Shown one piece after another: positions 1 to 7,719 of a stretch of DNA of 42,759 bases. Below the pieces are notes generated by a model. The model was given only the letters and a program-made list of their open reading frames with translations. It did no database searches and had not been told where the DNA came from. Location of the stretch: positions 1 to 42,759 of the forward strand of contig NZ_MVHT01000058.1 in NCBI RefSeq assembly GCF_002086275.1, written 5' to 3'. The DNA comes from Mycobacterium intermedium. GTDB lineage: Bacteria > Actinomycetota > Actinomycetes > Mycobacteriales > Mycobacteriaceae. Position numbers and translations under genes: made by a program. Positions within the stretch are counted from its first letter, which is position 1. Every line of letters starts with the position of its first letter.

Positions 1-77
1 TCCGCACCACGCCGTACAGCGAGGCCACGATCGCGGCGTGCCACAAGAAGGCGACGAGCCCGAATGGCAGCAGGTGC
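1..77. repeat. Exact 77-bp duplicate of pimE interior (2016-2092)
   Basis: Bases 1-77 match 2016-2092 with no mismatch and in the same orientation; the match ends at 78 (g against a at 2093). The copy at 2016-2092 is inside an uninterrupted pimE frame, whereas here it is fused out of frame to a PE_PGRS gene. A match that begins at base 1 and is exactly 77 long, a common assembler k-mer size, points to a contig-end overlap or chimeric join rather than a biological duplication. That reading is inference. Confidence 0.9.
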
Positions 78-621
78 GGGTGGCTTCTTCGGCGGCTTTG
101 GGGGCCCCGCCGGCCCCGCCGTTGCCGAACAACAGGCCGGAGTCACCCCCGGGCCCGCCGGCCTGGCCGGTCCCGCCCGAACCGCCGTTTCCGCCGTTGC
201 CGATCAGGAAGCCGGCCGGCCCACCGGCTTGCCCGGTTCCCGGAGCGCCATCGGTTCCATTACCGATTAGCGGACGCCCGAACAATATGTTGGTGGGCAA
301 ATTGATCAGGTCGAGTATCGGCTGGAGAATTCCCGCGTTGGTGGCCTCGGCGGTCGAATACATCAAACCGCCCGTCGCCACCGCCCGCACGAAATTTTGA
401 TGGAACAGCGCCACCTGCCCGCTGACGGCCTGGTACTCAAGGGCATAGCCGCCGAACAGGGCCGAAATCGCCGCCGACACCTCGTCGGCTGCCGCGACCG
501 CCAACGATGTCGTCGAGTTCGCCGCCGCCGCGTTCGCCGCCGTCACCGCGGATCCGATACTGGTCAAATCCTCTGCGGCCGTGGCCAATACCTGGGGCAA
601 AGCGATCACATATGACGACAT
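1..621 (-). CDS. PE_PGRS family protein, 5' portion only (3' end lost at the window edge or misjoin)
   Basis: The reading frame starts at an ATG at 621-619 with an upstream GGGGAG ribosome-binding sequence and gives a classical PE domain (begins MSSYVIALPQVLATAAEDL) of about 100 residues. The linker with the usual GRPLIGNG signature follows, then a Gly-Asn-rich PGRS stretch (GNGGNGGSGG) down to about position 105. PE_PGRS proteins are exported to the mycobacterial surface through type VII secretion. From about 104 down to 78 the frame no longer reads as PGRS (PKAAEEATR). From 77 to 1 the DNA is identical to the interior of pimE (2016-2092), in a different frame from pimE. No stop codon is reached. 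I therefore believe only about 105-621 as PE_PGRS sequence. The upstream stretch 622-814 holds no gene I can support. Confidence 0.85.
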   Translation of the reverse strand, partial: MSSYVIALPQVLATAAEDLTSIGSAVTAANAAAANSTTSLAVAAADEVSAAISALFGGYALEYQAVSGQVALFHQNFVRAVATGGLMYSTAEATNAGILQPILDLINLPTNILFGRPLIGNGTDGAPGTGQAGGPAGFLIGNGGNGGSGGTGQAGGPGGDSGLLFGNGGAGGAPKAAEEATRTCCHSGSSPSCGTPRSWPRCTAWCG

Positions 622-814
622 AGTTGCTCCCCTGAACTCACTAGTGCGGCCACCTCATTGTCATCCAGCAAAGCGTCGGAAAGTGGCGTGTTGGAGAAAC
701 TACATTCTCGGCGCCCAGCTACTCGTCGACCTTCGGTTGGACCTCGACCCCCACGCAAAGCCGGTGGGGAACCCGGTCGGATTTCATTCGTCGATCCCGT
801 CGGCCGTTCGGCCC

Positions 815-1112
815 GTCACCCCAACGTGACGCTCGACGTCGACAGCCACCCCAACGTGACGCTCGGCGCGTCGCCACCGCACCAGCCCACCCGACACCGC
901 CGGCCCGTCACGCCAACGTGACGCTCGACGTCGACAGCCACCCCAACGTGACGCTCGGCGCGTCGCCGCAAACGCAAACCCCCCGACACCATCGGCGTGT
1001 CACCCTGGCGTGACGCTCGGCGTCGACGGCCACACCAACGTGACGCTCGGCGCGTCGCCACCACACCAGCCCACCCGACACCAACGTCCGTCACCCCAAC
1101 GTGACGCTCGGC
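815..1112. repeat. Intergenic tandem repeat with AACGTGACGCTCG core, 7 copies
   Basis: The core AACGTGACGCTCG (or a close variant) begins at about 823, 853, 915, 945, 1003 (degenerate, GGCGTGACGCTCGG), 1037 and 1098. Copies come in pairs 30 bp apart and most pairs recur at 92 bp, so there is a higher-order unit of about 92 bp containing two cores. The odd-numbered copies (1, 3, 5, 7) carry GTCAC-N6-GTGAC, a short dyad that could form a hairpin or bind a protein. The array lies downstream of pimE and upstream of the PE_PGRS start. The open frames across it are low-complexity by-products. I see no gene between 622 and 1140. Confidence 0.85.
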
Positions 1113-1140
1113 GGGTCGTCATGGTGACGTCGGGCGGTGA

Positions 1141-2472
1141 CTACTCGACTTCCGCCGGCGCATCTCGGCGCGTCCGCACATATTGGCCGGCGATCCAGCC
1201 CAACGTCGCCAGCGTCGCCACCACGTAGATCAGCCCCGCCCAGGCCAGATACCAGGGCCTGCCGATCTCCCAGATGGTCGGTTGCTGGAAGCTCAGCAGC
1301 CACGGCACGCCGACGACGGTCAATGCCAACCAGCCCCAGCCCAGGATTCGCGTGCCCAGCCGCTCGCGCATCGGGCCCTGCAGCAGCCACATGATCAACG
1401 GCACCAGCCACACCCAGTGGTGGGTCCAGGAGATCGGTGACGCCAATAACCCGAAGAGTTCGACCACCAGCAGCTTGCCCAGCCGATCCGACTCGTCGAG
1501 CGCTCGCCAAGCCAACACCGCCACGACGGCGGTGACCGCGAGCGCGGCCAGGACCAGCGGGCCCATGCCGGCGTCGTGACCCAGGATCCGGGAGATCGCG
1601 CCGCGCCAGGACTGGTTGAACGAGGTGCCGACCGGCCCGACCCGCCGCGCGTCCCCCAGCAAATCGGTGAAGTAGAAGCGCGCCTGCTCCCCCGCGATCA
1701 GCAGCGATACGCCGATGGTCCCCAGGAAGACGACGACCGAGAATGCGGCCGCAGCCCAGCGCCGCACGCCGAGAAAATAGACGACCGTGATCGCCGGCGT
1801 CAGTTTGATCCCGGCGGCCACACCGACGAGCAAACCCGACAACCACCATCTCGCGGTGTAGACGCCCCACAGCAACGCCAAGACCAGCATCACGTTGATC
1901 TGGCCGTAATCGAAGTTGCTGCGCAGCGGTTCGAGCCAGATGGCGATGGCCGTCCACAACATCGCAACACGCCGGCCCGCGCCTCCGTCGCCGATGCCCA
2001 TCAACCGCTGGCTGATCCGCACCACGCCGTACAGCGAGGCCACGATCGCGGCGTGCCACAAGAAGGCGACGAGCCCGAATGGCAGCAGGTGCAGCGGGTA
2101 GAACACCACCGCGGCGAAGGGCGGGTAGGTGAACGGCAGCGGGAAATCCGGCGTCTGATCTGCGTAAACGTAGCTGTAGAGGGTGCCGGGATGGTTGAGT
2201 GCGGCGGCTCCACTCACGTACACGTGCAGGTCGACGAAGTTCGCCCCGCGCGGCGCGAGGTAGGTCAAGGCGAAACGCACGCCAACGCTCAGGGCCAGCA
2301 GTAATGGCCCCGCGCGAGCGATCCGTCTGGCCAGTGGTTGGCCCGGGGGTGCCGCCGGGGCGGCCGAGATGGTGTCTATTCGTCCGACTCTATCGAGGGC
2401 CGCGGATCCGGTCACTGTGACCACTCGTATGAATAACGATCCCATAAATGCCACACGTGTCACTTGAGTCAC
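1141..2472 (-). CDS. pimE: GT87 polyprenyl-phosphomannose-dependent alpha-1,2-mannosyltransferase, PimE-like
   Basis: An integral membrane glycosyltransferase of up to 443 residues with about nine to eleven hydrophobic segments. The first periplasmic loop carries NFVDLHVY; the acidic residue in this loop (Asp81 in this numbering) corresponds to the catalytic Asp of the GT87 family (Asp58 in M. tuberculosis PimE, from memory). PimE adds the fifth mannose (alpha-1,2) to Ac1PIM4 from polyprenyl-phosphomannose on the outer face of the plasma membrane, towards PIM6. The assignment rests on the family signature plus neighbours: the two exported Ala/Pro-rich genes next door are divergent from it, as Rv1158c and Rv1157c are beside Rv1159. 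The start is uncertain: the frame opens at a GTG at 2472, an ATG lies at 2445, and later starts are possible. A different GT87 paralogue (Rv2181 type) is the main alternative. Confidence 0.85.
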   Translation of the reverse strand: MTQVTRVAFMGSLFIRVVTVTGSAALDRVGRIDTISAAPAAPPGQPLARRIARAGPLLLALSVGVRFALTYLAPRGANFVDLHVYVSGAAALNHPGTLYSYVYADQTPDFPLPFTYPPFAAVVFYPLHLLPFGLVAFLWHAAIVASLYGVVRISQRLMGIGDGGAGRRVAMLWTAIAIWLEPLRSNFDYGQINVMLVLALLWGVYTARWWLSGLLVGVAAGIKLTPAITVVYFLGVRRWAAAAFSVVVFLGTIGVSLLIAGEQARFYFTDLLGDARRVGPVGTSFNQSWRGAISRILGHDAGMGPLVLAALAVTAVVAVLAWRALDESDRLGKLLVVELFGLLASPISWTHHWVWLVPLIMWLLQGPMRERLGTRILGWGWLALTVVGVPWLLSFQQPTIWEIGRPWYLAWAGLIYVVATLATLGWIAGQYVRTRRDAPAEVE

Positions 2473-2539
2473 TTCTGTACCGCGATAGCTTCGGCATCAG
2501 GTCCTGTGGGGGACCTGTCATCGACAACCAGGGAGAGCC

Positions 2540-3265
2540 ATGCCAACCACTTGGACCGTCGTACGAGCCGCCGCCATCCTTCTCGGTTCGTCCGCCGCAC
2601 TATTGACGGGCGGTATCGCCCATGCAGATCCGGCACCGGCGCCGGCGCCCGACGTGAGCAACATTCCTCAGCAGCTGATCGCTACAGCCGCCAATGCACC
2701 GCAAATCCTGCAAAATTTCGCGACGGCGCTGGGCGCGACCCCGCCGCTGGCCACGCCGCGGGCACCCGACCCAGTACCCGCCGCGACCTCGTTGCTGCCA
2801 GGTTTGTCCCCGGCCGCACCGTCGACGCCCGCCGGCTCGCCCGCATCGGTCCCGTCGATTCCGGGAGTGAACACTCCGATCCCTGGCCTCACGGCCCCCA
2901 TCGCTGCACCGGCAGCACCGGCACAAGCGCCCGCGAGCGTGCCATCCATTCCGGGTGTCAACACGCCGCTCCCGGCCCTCGCCGCGCCGGCTGCAGCCAA
3001 CACCGCACCGCCGGCCGGGGTTCCGACCATCCCCGGGGTGAACACCCCACTTCCGGGGCTCACCGCGCCGGCGGCTCCGGCCGCGGCCACGGCGCCTGCA
3101 GCGGCGCTTCCCGGCATCGCATCGGCGCTGCCCGGTTTGGCCCAGGCGGCGCTGCCGGGCCTGACCAACGCAATTCCGGGATTGCCCGCGGCGGGTGCTC
3201 CCGGGGCGCCGGCCAACCCGGCCGCACCGGCTCCGCCGCAGACGCTGCTTGCGGCACTGCCCTGA
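2540..3265 (+). CDS. Exported Ala/Pro-rich protein with three IPGVNTP repeats (Rv1158c-like)
   Basis: A 241-residue protein with a clear Sec signal peptide: hydrophobic core at about 8-24 and a likely cleavage after Ala-His-Ala at 27-29. The mature part is low-complexity Ala/Pro with three imperfect repeats of about 18 residues at roughly 103-120, 133-150 and 161-177, each built around PxIPGVNTPxP. Two or three shorter LPGL units follow. There are no cysteines and no enzymatic motif. The start has GGGAGAG 6 bases upstream. It is followed after 48 bp by a second exported Ala/Pro-rich gene and sits divergent from pimE, the arrangement I recall for Rv1157c/Rv1158c. The function is not known; a cell-wall or secreted structural role is only a guess. 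Confidence 0.85.
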   Translation: MPTTWTVVRAAAILLGSSAALLTGGIAHADPAPAPAPDVSNIPQQLIATAANAPQILQNFATALGATPPLATPRAPDPVPAATSLLPGLSPAAPSTPAGSPASVPSIPGVNTPIPGLTAPIAAPAAPAQAPASVPSIPGVNTPLPALAAPAAANTAPPAGVPTIPGVNTPLPGLTAPAAPAAATAPAAALPGIASALPGLAQAALPGLTNAIPGLPAAGAPGAPANPAAPAPPQTLLAALP

Positions 3266-3313
3266 GCCATCCATTCGACGACTGACCACTACAACCACCA
3301 CCGGGAGAACACC

Positions 3314-4336
3314 GTGGCAAGCACTTGGCGTCTGTCCAAAGGTTTGGCCGCAGTCGTCGTCACTTCGGCTGCCGCGCTCGCTCTTAGTCCGAGCGCGGCA
3401 GCCGACCCGGCGACACCGCCGCCCAACCCCATCCAACAGCTACCGGGGCTTCCCGCGTTAGATCAGTTAAGCCCGATAATCCAGCAGGCGGCCACCAACC
3501 CCGGCCAAGCCACCCAGATGCTGATGGCCGCGGCTCAGGCGTTCACCCAACGCAATCCCACTGCTCCCGCCGAGGCCCAGAACGTCGCCAAATCGGTCGG
3601 CGAGTTCGTCGCGGAGCCGTCCGGCCCCAACGGCGTGGTCCCGACCGAGGGCGTTCCGCACGTGCCTCCGGCGGGGGTGCAGCCGGGCACTCTTTCGCAC
3701 CTTCCGACGGGCATCGACCCCAATAACGCGGCTGGCCCGCCGCCCGCTGCCCCGCCGGCTCCGGAACCGCACCTTTCCTCGCAGCGCCCCGTGGACCCGG
3801 TGCGCGCCGAGGTTCCCGTCCGGCAGCCGGGCGCGGCCACGGCCGCTCCCCCGGCGGCGGCTCCGGCACCCGCGCCCGCTCCGGCTCCCGCGGCGGCCGC
3901 GTCCCCGGCACCGGGTTTCGGGCCGGACACACCCGTCACCCAGGACTTCATGTACCCGTCGATCGGCTCGAACTGCATTGCCGACGGCACCAACGCGTTC
4001 GCGACGGCGTTGTCGGTGGCCGGTCCGGCCCCCATTCCCGCGCCCGGTCCCGGACCGGGTCAGACCGCCTACGTGTTCACCGCCGTCGGCACCCCGGGGC
4101 CGGCCGATGTGCAGAAACTGCCCCTCAACGTGACCTGGATAAACCTGACCACCGGCAAGTCCGGGAGTGCGACGCTCAAGCCGCGCCCCGACATCAACCC
4201 GGACGGGCCGACGACGCTGACCGCGATCGTCGACACCGGATCGGGCAGCATCATGTCGACGATCTTCGGGCAGGTCACCACCAAGGAACGGCAGTGCCAG
4301 TTCATGCCGACGATCGGCTCGACGGTGGTGCCGTAG
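3314..4336 (+). CDS. Exported Ala/Pro-rich protein with folded C-terminal domain (Rv1157c-like)
   Basis: A GTG start (GTGGCAAGC) after GGGAGA gives 340 residues. The signal peptide spans about 1-30 with a probable cut in the SAAA-DP region. Residues about 30-110 are helical and moderately conserved in appearance (QLPGLPALDQLSPIIQQAA). A Pro/Ala linker covers about 120-205 and includes an (AP)n run. The C-terminal 130 residues look like a small beta-rich domain with two cysteines (SNCIADG and ERQCQF) that could pair outside the cytoplasm. It is probably co-transcribed with the upstream Ala/Pro-rich gene. No catalytic motif is recognisable. It is placed as the Rv1157c homologue by gene order and composition. 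Confidence 0.85.
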   Translation: MASTWRLSKGLAAVVVTSAAALALSPSAAADPATPPPNPIQQLPGLPALDQLSPIIQQAATNPGQATQMLMAAAQAFTQRNPTAPAEAQNVAKSVGEFVAEPSGPNGVVPTEGVPHVPPAGVQPGTLSHLPTGIDPNNAAGPPPAAPPAPEPHLSSQRPVDPVRAEVPVRQPGAATAAPPAAAPAPAPAPAPAAAASPAPGFGPDTPVTQDFMYPSIGSNCIADGTNAFATALSVAGPAPIPAPGPGPGQTAYVFTAVGTPGPADVQKLPLNVTWINLTTGKSGSATLKPRPDINPDGPTTLTAIVDTGSGSIMSTIFGQVTTKERQCQFMPTIGSTVVP

Positions 4337-4353
4337 AACTTTCGGCCGCGAGG

Positions 4354-4409
4354 GTGCGCAAATGTACGTCGTACACGGCGTGTCGCTGTACAAACACGCG
4401 CGCTCGCGG
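4354..4409. repeat. 56-bp interspersed hairpin element, copy A
   Basis: This segment aligns without gaps over 56 bp to 27810-27865. I count 41 identities of 56, and 30 of 34 in the right-hand part, which has GTGTCG, TGTAC and the end CGCTCGCGG. It contains short dyads (TGTAC-GTC-GTACA; ACAC-GGC-GTGT) and lies between two convergent genes, so it could also serve as a termination hairpin. It occupies most of the gap 4337-4426. Confidence 0.7.
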
Positions 4410-4426
4410 GTACTGGGGGGGCTAGG

Positions 4427-4573
4427 TCAGTAGGCCATGAACAAGATTGCGTCGCGGTCGTATTCGAGACCCGGGTGAACAGCGGCCAAGTGAGCCTGCG
4501 TCAGCTCGACCAGTTCATCCTCGTCCTTGCCGACGATGGCCTCGCCGCACGGACACGTGATGTGCGTCTTCAT
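4427..4573 (-). CDS. 48-aa DUF1059-like small protein
   Basis: A 48-residue frame beginning MKTHITCPCGEAI with CxCG near the N-terminus, a central acidic KDEDELVEL helix and HLAAVHPG, ending LFMAY. This matches the general DUF1059 pattern (N-terminal cysteines, a Glu-rich helix, a His-rich segment). The pair of cysteines with two histidines suggests metal binding. The ATG at 4573 overlaps the stop of the HhH-GPD gene upstream (ATGA, 4 bp), so it is translationally coupled to that gene. The function is unknown. Confidence 0.75.
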   Translation of the reverse strand: MKTHITCPCGEAIVGKDEDELVELTQAHLAAVHPGLEYDRDAILFMAY

Positions 4574-5163
4574 TTGGCCGCCTTTCCTTTAGCTTTCTCA
4601 GAGGCCTGAGCTTTCATCTGCTTTTTATAGGAACGCACTCGCCCCAGGGATTCGGCATCGACGATATCGGCGACGGACAGGTAACTGCCCGATTTCCCGT
4701 AGTCGCCGGCGGCGGCTTGCCAGCCCGGCGGCCGCACGCCGTACTGCTTGCCCAGCAAAGCCAGAAAGATCTTCGCCTTCTGCTCGCCGAAGCCGGGCAG
4801 CCCCTTGAGCCGCTTCAGCAGTTCTTTCCCGTCGGGGTCACCGGCCTGCCACACCGCTGCCGCGTCGCCGTTGTACCGGTCCACGATGATCTGCGCCAGG
4901 GCCTGGATGCGCTTGGCCATCGAGCCCGGAAAGCGGTGTATCGCAGGCCTTTCCGAGCACAGCGCGGCGAACTTCTCGGGGTCGTAGTCGGCGATCTCGG
5001 CGGCGTCGAAGCTACCCATCCGATCAGCGATCTTCTTCGGCCCGGCGAAAGCCACTTCTAGGGGAATCTGCTGATCCAAGAGCATCCCGGTCAGCAGCGC
5101 GAACGGGTTTTCGGCTAGCAGTTGATCGGCCTCGGGTTCTTGCGCGAGGCAGAGCTGACTCAT
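4570..5163 (-). CDS. HhH-GPD superfamily (base-excision-repair-like) protein, Rv1156-like
   Basis: A 197-residue protein with a helix-hairpin-helix signature LKGLPGFGEQKAKIFLALLG at about residues 118-138, as used by DNA glycosylases to grip the phosphate backbone. The N-terminal part (FALLTGMLLDQQIPLEVAF) resembles the start of the HhH-GPD fold. I do not see the catalytic Lys plus downstream Asp or the iron-sulfur cysteines of Nth/MutY, so glycosylase activity is not assured. The C-terminus is Lys-rich (KAKGKAAK), which fits DNA binding. It is the position-equivalent of Rv1156. The gene downstream overlaps by 4 bp. Confidence 0.8.
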   Translation of the reverse strand: MSQLCLAQEPEADQLLAENPFALLTGMLLDQQIPLEVAFAGPKKIADRMGSFDAAEIADYDPEKFAALCSERPAIHRFPGSMAKRIQALAQIIVDRYNGDAAAVWQAGDPDGKELLKRLKGLPGFGEQKAKIFLALLGKQYGVRPPGWQAAAGDYGKSGSYLSVADIVDAESLGRVRSYKKQMKAQASEKAKGKAAK

Positions 5164-5251
5164 GGTCGAACTCTAGCTCTCACCCGCTCGGCCGCTTAGC
5201 GCAGCCCGCGGTCCCGAGAGCTCAGCGCCCCAAAACGGCTCGCCGCCAACG

Positions 5252-5437
5252 CTACCCGCCGCTCTTGCGCCGGAATTCGCGGCGATTCCCCTCCGGCCCG
5301 TGGCCGTGCGGTCCGTGCGACTTCTTGTCACTGCCGTCTTTGTGGTCCGAGCCGCCGGACGACTTGGCCAGCTTGCGGTCGAGCGCCTCGCGAAACTTGC
5401 GCTTGGTCTCGTCGGCCGGGGATTCCGATTCAGGCAT
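5252..5437 (-). CDS. DUF5302 family small protein (61 aa)
   Basis: A 61-residue, highly charged protein: MPESESPADETKRKFREA at the N-terminus, a His/Gly/Lys-rich middle (SHGPHGHGPEG) and a basic end (RREFRRKSGG). This pattern is the short actinobacterial DUF5302 family, which is predicted to be largely disordered apart from one N-terminal helix. It lies between the HhH-GPD gene and the Rv1155-like gene, all on the same strand. No function can be assigned. Confidence 0.8.
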   Translation of the reverse strand: MPESESPADETKRKFREALDRKLAKSSGGSDHKDGSDKKSHGPHGHGPEGNRREFRRKSGG

Positions 5438-5455
5438 ATCAGCAGCCTAACCCGG

Positions 5456-5899
5456 TTACCGCTTACCTGGTGGCAAGCCGTAGACGTGCGTGATCGGCAT
5501 CGTCATGAGCACCCGGCGGTCGGTGACCATCGCCTCCCGGAACTCATCCCAGTCTGGATGTTCACCAGCGATGTTGCGATACAAGGTAATCAGTCCCTCG
5601 ACGGTGTCGTCGTCGGGAGCCGCGGCCGGCGGCGTGAGCTCCGCCGTACCTTCCGCCACGGCGTACGACCAGCCGTCGTCGGCATCGACGAGCAGCGACG
5701 CCCGCGGGTCACGACGCAGGTTGCGGGTCTTGGCCCGCGGCTCGGTGATCGACACCTGGATCACCAGGCGACGCGGGTCAAAGTAATAGGAAACATTGGA
5801 CAGCTGGGGTCGCCCGTCACGCTTGATGGTGGCCAAAACCCCGAGAGAGTTCCCACTGATCACGGCCAGCAGCTTGTCGTCGAAGACTTGGCGTCCCAT
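5456..5899 (-). CDS. Split-barrel FMN/F420-binding protein, PPOX class, Rv1155-like
   Basis: A 147-residue single-domain protein with the features of the pyridoxamine-5'-phosphate-oxidase-like split barrel: N-terminal LGVLATIKRDGRPQLSNVSY, the strand VIQVSITEPRAKTRNLRRDP, SLLVDADD, and AVAEGTAELT. Rv1155, the likely orthologue by position and length (147 residues), was first thought to be a pyridoxine oxidase and later shown to prefer coenzyme F420. I therefore expect an F420H2-dependent reductase or oxidase in the cytoplasm. It is divergent from the DUF1697 gene, with 42 bp between the two starts. Confidence 0.85.
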   Translation of the reverse strand: MGRQVFDDKLLAVISGNSLGVLATIKRDGRPQLSNVSYYFDPRRLVIQVSITEPRAKTRNLRRDPRASLLVDADDGWSYAVAEGTAELTPPAAAPDDDTVEGLITLYRNIAGEHPDWDEFREAMVTDRRVLMTMPITHVYGLPPGKR

Positions 5900-5941
5900 G
5901 CCGAAAGCCTACGTCTCGACCCGGACTGGTGGAATTGGACC

Positions 5942-6484
5942 ATGACTCGATCCGAGGCGACCGAATTCGCGGCCTTCCTGCGCGGCGTCAACGTCGGCGG
6001 CGTCAACCTCAAGATGGCCGACGTGGCCGCCGCGTTGACCGACGCCGGCTTCACTGCCGTCCGCACCATCCTGGCCACCGGCAACATCCTCCTCGAATCG
6101 AGCTCATCAGTCGCGACGGTACGAAAGAAGGCCGAAGCCGCCCTGCGCGAACGGTTCGGCTACGACGCGTGGGTGTTGGCCTACCCGGTCGAGACGGTCC
6201 GCGAGATCGTCGCGGCGTACCCCTTTGAGCGCGAGGTCGAGGGCTACCAGTCCTACGTGACCTTCGTTGCCGACGCCGATGTCCTCGACGAACTGGCCGC
6301 GCTGACCGCCGGCCCGGACGAGCGGATCAGCGCCGGCGAGGGAGTCATCTACTGGCAGGTGCCCAAGGGCAGCACCCTGGACAGCACCATCGGGCAGACA
6401 ATGGGCAAGAAGCGTTACAAGTCCTCGACCACGACCCGCAATCTGCGGACCCTCGAAAAGGTGCTGAACAAGGTGTTGCCATGA
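5942..6484 (+). CDS. DUF1697 protein (Rv1154c-like)
   Basis: A 180-residue protein starting MTRSEATEFAAFLRGVNVGG. This N-terminal FLRGVNVGG box is the DUF1697 hallmark, followed by FTAVRTILATGNILLES (the usual TGNV/I region) and the C-terminal MGKKRYKSSTTTRNLRT segment. The fold is ferredoxin-like; biochemical function is unknown. The frame stays open far upstream, but the ATG at 5942 is chosen because the family box begins there and the upstream part is antisense to Rv1155. The stop overlaps the next start (ATGA), so it is coupled to the methyltransferase that follows. Confidence 0.85.
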   Translation: MTRSEATEFAAFLRGVNVGGVNLKMADVAAALTDAGFTAVRTILATGNILLESSSSVATVRKKAEAALRERFGYDAWVLAYPVETVREIVAAYPFEREVEGYQSYVTFVADADVLDELAALTAGPDERISAGEGVIYWQVPKGSTLDSTIGQTMGKKRYKSSTTTRNLRTLEKVLNKVLP

Positions 6485-7317
6485 CCCCTCCCGAAGACTC
6501 GTCGCGAGCAAAGGTCACCCTGGCCGGAGTCTCCGAAACGGCGCTGCTGACGCTGAATTCCCGGGCCACCGAAGCGCGCCGGCCCGATTCACTGATCGAT
6601 GATCCGATGGCGGTCAGGTTGGTCGACTCGATCCAGTTCGACTTCGCCAAGTTCGGACGCACCGGCCAGGACATCGCGCTGCGGGCACGCGCTTTCGACA
6701 TCCAAACGCAGCTCTACCTGCGCCAGCACCCGTCGGCGACCGTGGTGGCCCTGGCCGAGGGTCTGCAGACCAGCTTCTGGCGTTTGGACGCGGCGATCCC
6801 AGACGGCCAGTTCCGTTGGCTCACAGTCGATCTACCACCGATCATCGATATCCGCGCACAGCTGCTGCCGACGGACCCGCGAATTTCGGTGTGCGCCCAG
6901 TCGGCGTTGGACTACAGCTGGATGGACTCGGTCGACCAGTCCGACGGCGTGTTCATCACCGCCGAGGGGCTGCTGATGTATCTGCAACCCGAGCAGTCCA
7001 TGGATCTGATCGCGCAATGTGCCAAGAATTTCCCGGGTGGCCAAATGCTCTTCGACCTGCCGCCCCGCTGGTTCTCGATCTGGAGCCGGCTTGGTATGCG
7101 GACGTCGTTGCGCTACAAGGTGCCGCAGATGCCGTTCAGCATGTCCGTCGGCGAGGCCGCAGACCTGGTGAACAAGGTGCCCGGTGTCCGCGCGGTTCGC
7201 GACATTCACCTGCCGCCGGGCCGCGGCGCGCTACTCAACGCCGCCATGTCCACCGTCTACAGGATGACGGTCTTCGATTCGCTACGCCCGGTGCTGACCC
7301 TGCTCGAATTCGGCTGA
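6481..7317 (+). CDS. omt: SAM-dependent O-methyltransferase, leucine-carboxyl-methyltransferase-like (Rv1153c, omt-like)
   Basis: A 278-residue class I methyltransferase of the LCM/PPM type. Diagnostic parts are the N-terminal SETALLTLNSRATEARRPDS box, VVALAEGLQTSFWRLD (motif I equivalent), WLTVDLPPIIDIR, and FITAEGLLMYLQPEQS (the GxLMYL post-motif). The family methylates carboxyl or hydroxyl groups of small molecules or proteins; the substrate here is unknown. It starts within the stop codon of the DUF1697 gene and converges on the GntR gene with 8 bp between. The position matches Rv1153c. Confidence 0.8.
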   Translation: MTPPEDSSRAKVTLAGVSETALLTLNSRATEARRPDSLIDDPMAVRLVDSIQFDFAKFGRTGQDIALRARAFDIQTQLYLRQHPSATVVALAEGLQTSFWRLDAAIPDGQFRWLTVDLPPIIDIRAQLLPTDPRISVCAQSALDYSWMDSVDQSDGVFITAEGLLMYLQPEQSMDLIAQCAKNFPGGQMLFDLPPRWFSIWSRLGMRTSLRYKVPQMPFSMSVGEAADLVNKVPGVRAVRDIHLPPGRGALLNAAMSTVYRMTVFDSLRPVLTLLEFG

Positions 7318-7325
7318 CCGTTCGG

Positions 7326-7712
7326 TTATCCGTCGTCGTTGACGGCCAGTAGGTAGCGCATGGCGTCTTCCTTGGTGAGCCCCAGCGCCTTGGCGACCTC
7401 CACGTACTCCTTGGCCGCGGCGGCCATCGCCGCGTCGGTCGGGTCGAAGCGGGAGATGAAAGTGCCGAAACGACCCCGCGTTTCGATGATCGCCGCCGAC
7501 TCGAGCTCCCGGTAGGCGCGGGCCACCGTATTGGCCGCGACCCCCAGCTGGCCCGCCAAATCACGCACCGTCGGCAACCGCGTGCCGGGCGGCAACTGGC
7601 CGGCCCGGACCCCCTCGATCACTTGAGTCCTGAGCTGGTCGAATAGCGGCTTGCCCGCCTTGACGTCAACCCGCAGTAAATCTCGCAGCTCCACATCCCC
7701 AGTATTCATCAC
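7326..7712 (-). CDS. GntR family regulator, short YtrA-type (Rv1152-like)
   Basis: A 128-residue protein with an N-terminal winged helix at about 20-85: PLFDQLRTQVIEGVRAGQLP, LPTVRDLAGQLGVAANTVARAYREL and the wing ETRGRFGTFIS. Only about 40 residues follow, so there is no full effector domain, as in the YtrA subfamily. Two in-frame ATGs (7712 and 7709) are equally possible. It is divergent from cobB: the cobB -10 box (7720-7725) lies only 7 bp from this start, so autoregulation would probably also affect cobB. The position corresponds to Rv1152. Confidence 0.85.
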   Translation of the reverse strand: MMNTGDVELRDLLRVDVKAGKPLFDQLRTQVIEGVRAGQLPPGTRLPTVRDLAGQLGVAANTVARAYRELESAAIIETRGRFGTFISRFDPTDAAMAAAAKEYVEVAKALGLTKEDAMRYLLAVNDDG

Positions 7713-7719
7713 GCACGAC

